DNA from: Cryptomeria japonica
Taxonomy: Eukaryota > Streptophyta > Pinopsida > Cupressales > Cupressaceae
Length of the DNA stretch: 64,000 nucleotides
Assembly (NCBI RefSeq): GCF_030272615.1
Contig: NC_081415.1
Coordinates: 269,484,425-269,548,424, forward strand
Direction: 5' to 3'
Position numbers and translations under genes: made by a program. Positions 56,231 through 64,000 of the stretch are shown piece by piece. The notes under the pieces were generated by a model, which saw only the letters and a program-made list of their open reading frames with translations, searched no databases and was not told where the DNA came from. Numbering within the stretch: position 1 is the first letter of the stretch; each line of letters opens with the position of its first letter.

Positions 56231-57650
56231 CTTGAAGGTAAGGTAACTGCCCAGATTGACTGAGGAGACAAAAACAACCTCAAGGGAATGACTAGGAGGT
56301 TGGATAAGCATTAGAAAGGGTGTACACATGGTTTACACATCAAATAAAATTCACAATAATTATTTTGCAACTCAGTGGATAAGCAACTTGGCTAAAACTA
56401 CATTTTGAATCTAAAGAGCAAAGGAGAGAATCCAATCTTTGCATAGGCCAAAAGAACTGAACCAAAACATTACCAAAAACTCCAAAACTCCAACAAAAAG
56501 ACTACAAATGTCTAAAACATGACATGAACACTCACTGTGAGATTCAGGAGCTTTTACAATGCTACCAACACATTCAAACCAAGGAAAGCAACTCCTATCT
56601 CAACAAGGAGTTCTCAAGAGAAACAATACTCAAACAGATATCAAATGCCATCAAGAACACACTTAAAACATATAGGAAACATCAACATACATATGCACGG
56701 GATCCATTATACATTTTAACAATATTTTAGGAATATAACATTTCCGAAAACACACTCAAAGAGAAATTCGCAGAGAAAACCACAATGACAATTCACAGAA
56801 GAGGATCTCATCAATATTTCCGTACAAATATAACCACCTGCTTATCTAAACTAAAATAGACTAATCCCCATTCAATCTTTAAGTTGCAGACACGACAAAT
56901 AAATTCTCTGATGGAGAAAGCATTCTCTGAAATCATAAATGTAAAAATTAAAAATCCACCAACCTTCAAATCACCATCCAAAAGAGTCAAATCAAAGAGG
57001 AAGAAATGTTGAATCCAAAACCACTCCAAAATCTTCAATCCAAACCAGAAACATGAATCCAAAATCCAAAATGGTGCCCACTGGTAACCCCCAAACAACT
57101 ACAGGAAGATAAATAAAAAATATTTCCCAGCAAAAACTCCCAACCAATCAAATAAATCCATAAAAATAATATTTCTTACTTACCTTGTATAGTTCCAATG
57201 TAGGAATATTTATTATATTATCTACCAACAAATTTAAATTCGCCCAATCACCAAATAGGGTAAGTAGAATATATTATATTTATTTTACCCCACCCCATGC
57301 ATAATAAAAATCAAAGTAGTAATATTATATTACTTTTAGGGGTGTAGAAATAGGCTTTATACTTTATAATTATTAACAATCAAAATCAACTACATAACTA
57401 TATCTAAATCAATTAACAATAAATAAAATCAAAAGGATAAAATTAATTAAATAAAACAATATTCAATAAATCAATTAAATCCAAAATAAAACCAATTAAT
57501 TAATAAATCAAACATTAATAAATTCAATAATAGTAAATCAAATATCCATTAATTAATTGATTAATTATAACTTTAATAACTATTACCCAATATTAATTAA
57601 CTAATTAAATAAACATTGTCCAACCATAAGATAATTAATCCAATCCATGA
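56231..57650. other. No recognisable gene; extremely AT-rich at the right end
   Basis: 57300-57650 is dominated by AATTAATTAA and AATAAATCAA words. The ORFs at 56524-56730 and 56811-57098 are not recognisable. Confidence 0.4.
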
Positions 57651-57658
57651 TAAATCAT

Positions 57659-57675
57659 ACACACACACACACACA
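57659..57675. repeat. (AC)8 microsatellite
   Basis: An uninterrupted dinucleotide run. Confidence 0.9.
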
Positions 57676-57899
57676 ACCAACCGAACATAGGTAGAATGAG
57701 ATGTCGACTCAACATTAGACAACATTTGCGCCCAACAAGACTGACAAGGTGAGCATACTAGACCACGAGTAGGTGAGGGAAAACCAAGTCATCTCCAACA
57801 ACTACCATTGGGATTAGGACACACTCAGACCTATGAGACCAGATGGAATCAATGTCAAGTACCTACAATCCTGCATCCACCGATAGATCCTTGACTCTT

Positions 57900-59226
57900 A
57901 AGCGTCGTAGTTGGAGGTCGGCTTGCGCATGAGAATTACAAAATTGTTGATTTCCCCCTTGTACTTGACCATCATATTGTGCTTGAGTGGGAGCGACATC
58001 GGTATTAGTCTACCAAGTTAAAGCTTGGGAAGCAAACTGTTGATTAGCCAGAGGTTGGGAAGCATAGATTGGCATTGGGTTCATTGTTGGGGCTCCTATA
58101 GGAAAAGGTGAGGGTACCCCGGGGAGTTGATTATAGTTCCCTTGATTCACTCCTATGGGTAAATTGTATCCAATTGCCCATAGTGTTTGGTTCAACTCAT
58201 GATTCATGTTGATTGCCAACGTATAGACCTTTGTCAAGGTGTTCCTTTGATCTTCGGGCACACTCTTTTTGATAAACATAGCAGTCCATGGGTCAATAGC
58301 TCTTAGATATGAGTCAATTGCTACATTAGGTGCTACCCAATAAGGATCTTGTAACCTCTTAAATGCCCTTTGGAAGCTAGTATTAAAAGTTGTTAAAGGT
58401 TCATTTGGTGACTTCTTAAGAGAGGCAAATCAATGGTACAATGTTCTGGGGTCAATATATACTCGGAATTGATCAATGAAATCTTTCTCCAAAACATCCT
58501 AGCTAGTGATAGAATTTGCTGGTAGAGTCAAATACCAATTGCATTCATTCTCCCCAAGTGAATATGGGAAGAGTCTACATACTACATCTTGGTGTTCAAT
58601 GTTATTACGAACGACTACATCTTTGAATGCTTCAATATGCTCATCAACCATCCTACCCCCAAATAATAAAATTTACTACAAAATTTATTTGGGTTTCTAG
58701 GTAGGTCATGTATACCCCCTGGTATAGTTCCTAGTGGCGTTTGGTCTTAGTTAAAGTAGGCCATCGAGGGTGGTGATGGTGGACGTTGAGTCACAAAAGG
58801 TGCAACGATAGGTTGAGGACTAGGGATTAGTTGATCTTCTACGTTGGGTATGAATGACTACACTGGTGAGGATGTTGAAGGTTGTCCCTTAGCTTTATTT
58901 CTCCTTTTCCTAGTTGCAGGCCCTAACTCTACTAAGTCAAAAGGCGAAGAACTTCTCCTAAGGATTATGTGGAATCTCTCGGGAGAGAAAGATGATATAC
59001 GATCCAGCTTAGTACCTCAATTCCTTGGTTGTGGAGGTGGTTGTGGATTTTCCTGTGGGAGAAGTTGCCTTTTTGCCTTTGCTTCTATATGTATAGCCTT
59101 TTGTGTTTCATTGTCCAGGACTTGTCATGCTCACAACCAATCATTATAATCCCTTGTACTGTCCCAAGCAAGATCGTATAGTTGGGAAACAATGTCGTCT
59201 TGCTCGTAGTTGAGGTTGGGTTGCAT
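57900..59226 (-). pseudogene. Ty3/gypsy-type gag, decayed
   Basis: From ATG 59226 (MQPNLNYEQDDIVSQLYDLA) the minus strand reads a Pro/Gln-rich N-terminal part, then FKDVVVRNN, RLFPYSLGENECNWYLTLP, DVLEKDFIDQFRVY, KKSPNEPLTTFNTSFQRAFK and a Pro-rich tail (IGAPTMNPMPIY). This follows the Retrotrans_gag pattern of plant gypsy elements (CNWYLTLP in place of the usual A..W...L). It has many in-frame stops and is dead. It begins about 65 bp downstream of the primer-binding site at 59310-59291, as a gag should. The pol region is not found further left: sequence below 57700 is AT-rich and unrelated. Confidence 0.75.
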
Positions 59227-59290
59227 AAATGGTAGAATTTCATCTCCTGGAAGCACCGTATGTGGTTAATAAATGAGGGGACTAGTATGG

Positions 59291-59310
59291 GGCCCTCCTT
59301 CTAGCGCCAA
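59291..59310 (-). other. Gypsy-type primer-binding site
   Basis: TTGGCGCTAGAAGGAGGGCC on the minus strand, 8-11 bp after the putative LTR end (59318-59321). The leading TGGCGC is typical of plant gypsy primer-binding sites, which pair with the CCA-containing end of a tRNA. I do not assign the tRNA. Confidence 0.65.
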
Positions 59311-59317
59311 TTTCTAT

Positions 59318-62300
59318 TGATGACTGTTTTGACACGCTCAACAACAGTCATGTAGCCAATGTGAACAATCACCACCTCTCCCGAAAAGCAATAAGTTTTG
59401 GGGAACTGATCACTCCAAGGTCTCTATAGTGGGATCTCGATGGTGATGAGCATCCCAATGGTTGATGTGGTTGTACATGTTAAGGGGCTTACTGGCTAAA
59501 ACTAAATCCCATTGATTGTTAATAACTTAACCTCCTTTTTTGGTATTTTTATGGTTTTAAGATTCTTCTAAAAATAAATTGCGAGAGATAGGGAAACAAG
59601 AAAATAACAATGAAACTAATTCAATGGCAACTTAATGAACTACTTAATTAGTACCTTGTAATCCAAAAATTATCAAATATTATCCAAATCAGCATTCAAT
59701 AACGGACCTTTAGTAAACCTGCAAAGTCAACAACTTCACAAATTCATGGAAAGAATAACACCAAAATATTGTCTATCCCAATAATTATCATACACCACTT
59801 ACGTGTGCAATATGATTCATAAAGAAATAAATGGAAGATCAGAACATGTTGCTGATTTCAAATAATAGACATTACCAGATTACAAGGAACAAACTCGTAG
59901 AACATATGCATATATAAGGCAATCTATAAGATGCTTCTTGTATTAATTTCAAAGAATGTGTAACAAAAATAACTCAAGTTCATAACAATCTAAAAGAATA
60001 ATATAAAATATCTAAGTGGGCCTCAAATAATCAATTTGTGGACACTTACAAATGAATCAAACTCCTCAATTTACAGAGTTTTCTACCCTACTTTCTAGGA
60101 AATAAACCTAATCTAAATTAAGAACTCAAAAGATAGGAGTTGCAATTAACTTGCAAGTTTCTGCCTCTAGACTCCAATTAGCTACTATGAAATGAAGGTT
60201 ACATAAGCACTACGAAGAGCATGTTGTATGAGCCAGGCTTTCGTAGTCATGCAAAATTTTGTTCAAAATTGGAACATGAGTTGGAGCTGCAGTCGGAGTA
60301 CTATTGGGAAGTAATGCAAAATCTCTTCTCAAAAGTCTTGCTATCTTTAGCGACTATGTGTTTATCTTCTACTTCTTTTTATAGGACATAATTATTCATG
60401 ATACATGCAAATACCTAAGCAAGGGGATCAAGAACATGCTTGATTATGAATTTATATGTTTTCAAAAATTCTTCTGTATTCTTCCTTTTCTTCTCTAACT
60501 CTACCATGGTCTCTACAACCTATTGACATTATGTAATTAAATGCGTATATCTATCCATTAATGTAACAATAAATTGAGTCTGGGGTCCCAAATGTTGGGC
60601 CTCATATGCATCCCACGGACTAAGTACTTTCTCTTCTTCCATAATCCATGTATCAGTTATCCCCAATCCAAAAAATTCGACTAAGTGTCTTACAAAATCC
60701 TCATATTTTAACACTACCTTGAGGAGGGGAACTCGGATGTCTTCCACATCCTTCACATACTGCTGAAGCATCTCCACCTTTAGTTCCAAAATGTATGTGT
60801 AAGACTACAAATTCTTGCAACTATCTCCACCCAAGAGGTCCTCCTCTATTATTACTTCCTCACTTAGGTGCAAAAATTTACTTAATACTCGGAATTGCTT
60901 GTTGAACATGTTGAGCTTCTGCTCCCATTGCTAAGAACAAGAAGCTAATGCTCCTCCCACCTGTACTGCCTCCTTGCACTCCTTCATAGTATTTTGCAAA
61001 AATAATCTAATTTTTGAGGCATTTATCTAGGCCCATGATTTTGTTGTGCCAGCCACCTATCTCACCTCCAACAATGCAAATACCTCTCCCTCTAGGAGTG
61101 ATGAGGTTGAAGGTAGATTATCATTTCTGCAAGTATCTAATGACTTACCCATTTCTACCAACAACTATTTGTACTGCTCCAGTGGTTCTTTGACCTCAAC
61201 ATGGGAGGTATATTCTTTCTCCATCCATCCCTTGATGACACTAGTAGCTAGTTCTAAAGTATCTAACTCCCCCCACTTTGTTTGCTTACCTAGTTTTACC
61301 TGATATACTTGATACTTTGGAGAGGTTTGACCTTTTGTTTGTATTGGAACTACCACATCTGCAACCACTTCACCAGAACCTGTTCTCGATAGATGATGCA
61401 CAGTCTTGGGCTTCTTAACTTTCCTTGGTTCCTCCATGATTGCTTGTTGTAGTGTAACCTTAGGTAGCACTACTTTCCCCTTCTTCCTCTCGAAGGTGAA
61501 TTCCAACCATTGTGGTACATCCTTATCTTTATCACCTTCCTATGGAAATATATCGTTGGTCACAATGTGCACATCCAACTATTCCTCTACTTCATCTTTC
61601 TCTTCTGCTCCTGTGTGTTTAGGACCTTGAGGTGAAGCAATTTGTCAAGAAGGACCAGACTGGAGAGCTATATCATCATTTAATTATTGTTGCTTGTGAA
61701 ACTCTCCCAACCTATCACTGACCTCCTCTGTAAATGCCCTACTACCTTTGTCCATTTCCTCTATACCTTGTCCGACAACTATATCTTTTAGGAGATCTTC
61801 CTAATCCTTGGGAGTTAAAATTAATCTCATTCAATAGATCTTTAGCCTCATTTTGTTCTCTCTCCTCCAAGTATCTATTCTTCTTCTTCCTATTCATCTT
61901 CTTGGTCTGAGTCTGTCTCAATATTATGGACACTTATAGTTTTGGTGGTAGGCCTAGATGCATGTGTCCTGGGAGGCACTTCTGTATCAGCTGGTGGTGG
62001 CATTGGCAGAGTAGTAAGTGGGGCTTGTGTTGCGGCTGTAGATGGAGGCTGAGTGGATGCACCCATTGTATCAGGAGGAGGAGATTGTGCACTTTCATCT
62101 ATCTTTAGTTGTTCCTCTTCCTCCTAAGCACCTTCTCCTAGAGTTTGTCCTATTGTTGTTCTTAATGGAAGAACCTCTACTAATGGCACAATGCCTAGCC
62201 CTTCTTTCACTCCAAAGTCAGTAGCCTTTTTTAACAGTTTCGATTTTCTCATCTGCACATGAAGCTTTTTCATCAATTCATCGATGCTTTCTTCATACTC

Positions 62301-64000
62301 AACTACTTCATCCAAGTCAGTGGATGTATTTTTCCTAGAAGTGGACCTTGTTTTGCATGCATACTCCTTATAACCCCTTGACCAGGGCACATCTGAGGTG
62401 AACTCCTTCTGCTTCCCCTTTCAAGCGCTTGGCCTAACACTCATACTGAGCCACTGTCTAGTCCTATTGGTTACTACTTGGGTTACTTGGTCTATATTTA
62501 AATCTTCATGTGCTGACCACCTTATAGGAGAGATGTCTTTTATCAATTTCTTGTTCTTTATATATAGCATCTAATAATTATCCATCATCCCTTGGCTCTT
62601 TGGGGAGATTGGTTTCTATTTGAAAATCCCTAATTTGCGGCACCGACAATCTATAATAATTGTTTTCCCTTACCTCAAAACTATCCTGGAGGTTCACCCA
62701 AAAATCCTCCAATCTGGGCTTGTGCCCCTCATATGCCTTAGGTATGGTTTTTTAAATCTTTCCATAGGGATCATAATACTCCCTTGCATAATCAAATTCT
62801 TTAAGGTTCAAATCTTGGAACTCCTACTCTGTTGTCTTTGTTACCTGGATTTTTAAACAAGAAAAATATCCAATTGAAACTGAGAAGTCTATCCCTGCCT
62901 TGTGTTTCGATGACAATAGGGATTGGAGGTCGAGAAGTTGCCTGACATACTCTAACAAAATGATACGATCATTGCAATATCTTGGCAATAGCATTAGGTT
63001 CCCTGCAAACCCACCGACCCTTATGTATGTAGAACGCTAGTTTTGAATGAACCGACACGACTATTCTTGGATGATTGCCATTGATTCAGGGCTTATTCTG
63101 TATCATAAATCACCTATGATTTTAATGAAAACAGGGAAGAGGAAGGCATCGTTGATTCTCTTGAAGTGCACCTTTGTGTTATTTAGAGGGAGTTGGGAAT
63201 AATATTCCCAAACTTTCTTTTGCCCTTCCTCATCTCCTAGTTGGCCTTCTACTTGTAATCCTAGGAACTTACCTGCTTAGGTAGCCACCCAAATGACATA
63301 GGAAGTGAAAAAAGAACTTCATTCAGTGTACTTCAATCATTTGTTTACGGATGTTATTAGAGAGGATTTGGGCCCAGTCAAAGTACTGCTTGCCTATGAC
63401 GATGGTGGTCATGAACTGGAACATCCAGGGATGGAAATGATTGCAATCTGGCTTGCCAAAGGCCTTGCTCAACATGATGATCAAATCTCTTTGTGGTTCT
63501 CTAAAATATACCCTCAACACATATGTGGCCTTTAGCCCTATTTTTCTCTCTTCCTCTAACCAATTTTCATTCATGTGTCTTTTTTTTGAAGTAACATTAT
63601 TGTTCCATACTCTGAGGGCTTCTTCTTCATTGGTAAGGAGTACTTCATCCCTTGTAGGGATGCCAAACACAAACCCTAGCATATCTAGAGATAAGTCAAT
63701 CACCGTCCTACCCTAAGCATCATTACACTTTCTTGTATCCGCATCGTAGAATTGTGCAATAGTCATGATAAACTCGAGAGCTTGGATTGACTGCGAGAAG
63801 ATAGTCACCTCCACCAGGCTTGATCTTTTGATCCTTCTCAATGGGGCCTCTAGCCTTGGTCTTTCCAATTGTGTTTTAATATCTTCAATCTCAATATTCC
63901 CTATCTTTGTGTCTTTTTTTTATTACGTCTATCTCTATGTCTGTTACCCACTTAATCTGATCATCCAGTTTCGACACATACACCTACCCTTGATATTGGT
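59318..64000 (-). mobile_element. Copy E: right part of a giant 5' LTR with adjacent internal region
   Basis: On the minus strand the window edge at 64000 starts within the family ORF (60529-63990). This is followed by about 1.2 kb of non-coding sequence ending near CAAAACAGTCATCA (59318-59321). That tail shares an ordered set of words with copies B and C: AAG-CCCCTT, CACATCAACCATTG, TTGGAGTGATC and GAGAGGT. Right after it come a primer-binding site and a gypsy-type gag. The ORF therefore lies before the primer-binding site, inside the LTR, and not 3' of pol as an envelope-like gene would. The far end of the LTR is outside the window. Confidence 0.7.
60529..63990 (-). pseudogene. Decayed giant-LTR ORF, copy E
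   Basis: Fragments in order on the minus strand: LRRIKRSSLVEV with IMTIAQFYD (about 63880-63740), DMLGFVFGIPTRDEV (about 63690), FREPQRDLIIMLSKAFGKP then HPWMFQFMTTIV and YFDWAQILS (63530-63360), matching HRIDFQEEYRDLITML, EKWMFYFIQVI and TIHWARMIS of copy C. The signature block lies at about 63025-62930: YIRVGGF...LPRYCNDRIILLEYVRQLL. Later fragments at 62390-62124, 61506-61165 and 60789-60529 correspond to the charged linker and helical C-terminal part; the last holds ITDTWIM, in the place of ITDEQYD in copy C. Several stops and frameshifts. The N-terminus is at or just beyond the window edge. Confidence 0.8.

Overview
This window is plant nuclear DNA, AT-rich and almost entirely made of transposable elements. 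The only recognisable host gene is the 5' part of a glycolate oxidase gene on the minus strand. Its first three coding exons lie at 34694-31817. Its third intron then runs left for more than 31 kb to the edge of the window without reaching the next exon. Huge transposon-filled introns, many solo LTRs and stacked old insertions fit a large-genome seed plant, most likely a gymnosperm. That assignment is inference.

Layout from left to right. 1-1078: end of a giant LTR, minus strand (copy A). 1150-1777: tail of a hAT-like transposon. 1855-3520: decayed LINE reverse transcriptase, minus strand, whose upstream half lies at 16890-17420. The two halves are separated by copy B (3521-16889), an old giant solo LTR that itself contains a hAT-like element (13287-16872), which contains a 475-bp hAT-type MITE (13673-14147). 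18328-31797: Ty1/copia retrotransposon with target duplication GAAAG, inserted next to the exon 3 splice site of the glycolate oxidase gene. Its 3' LTR is split by copy C (23961-31290, target duplication GGTAT). 31817-34930: glycolate oxidase exons. 36880-40955: tandem LTR-internal-LTR-internal-LTR array. 42713-44640: decayed coding copy D. 44690-53030: mixed LTR fragments. 54983-55498: recent 258-bp tandem duplication. 57900-64000: minus-strand gypsy-type gag, primer-binding site and copy E.

The most interesting content is the family formed by A-E. C is 7330 bp, begins TG and ends CA, and is flanked by a perfect 5-bp target duplication. It has no internal direct terminal repeats and contains one intact 1073-codon ORF, followed by a TATA box about 850 bp before its right end. 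The simplest reading is a solo LTR over 7 kb long that carries its own gene in U3. Copy E supports this: the same ORF (decayed) and the same right-end sequence are followed at once by a primer-binding site and a Ty3/gypsy-type gag. The ORF product is conserved in B, C, D and E but I cannot name its function.

Upstream of the ORF, C carries twelve copies of a dyad-symmetric motif of about 32 bp. They are spaced exactly 166 bp apart in eight of eleven intervals and 176 bp in two. Copy A shows nearly the same spacing. Copy B has other dyad motifs in the corresponding region. This looks like an organised regulatory or chromatin-phasing array inside the LTR.
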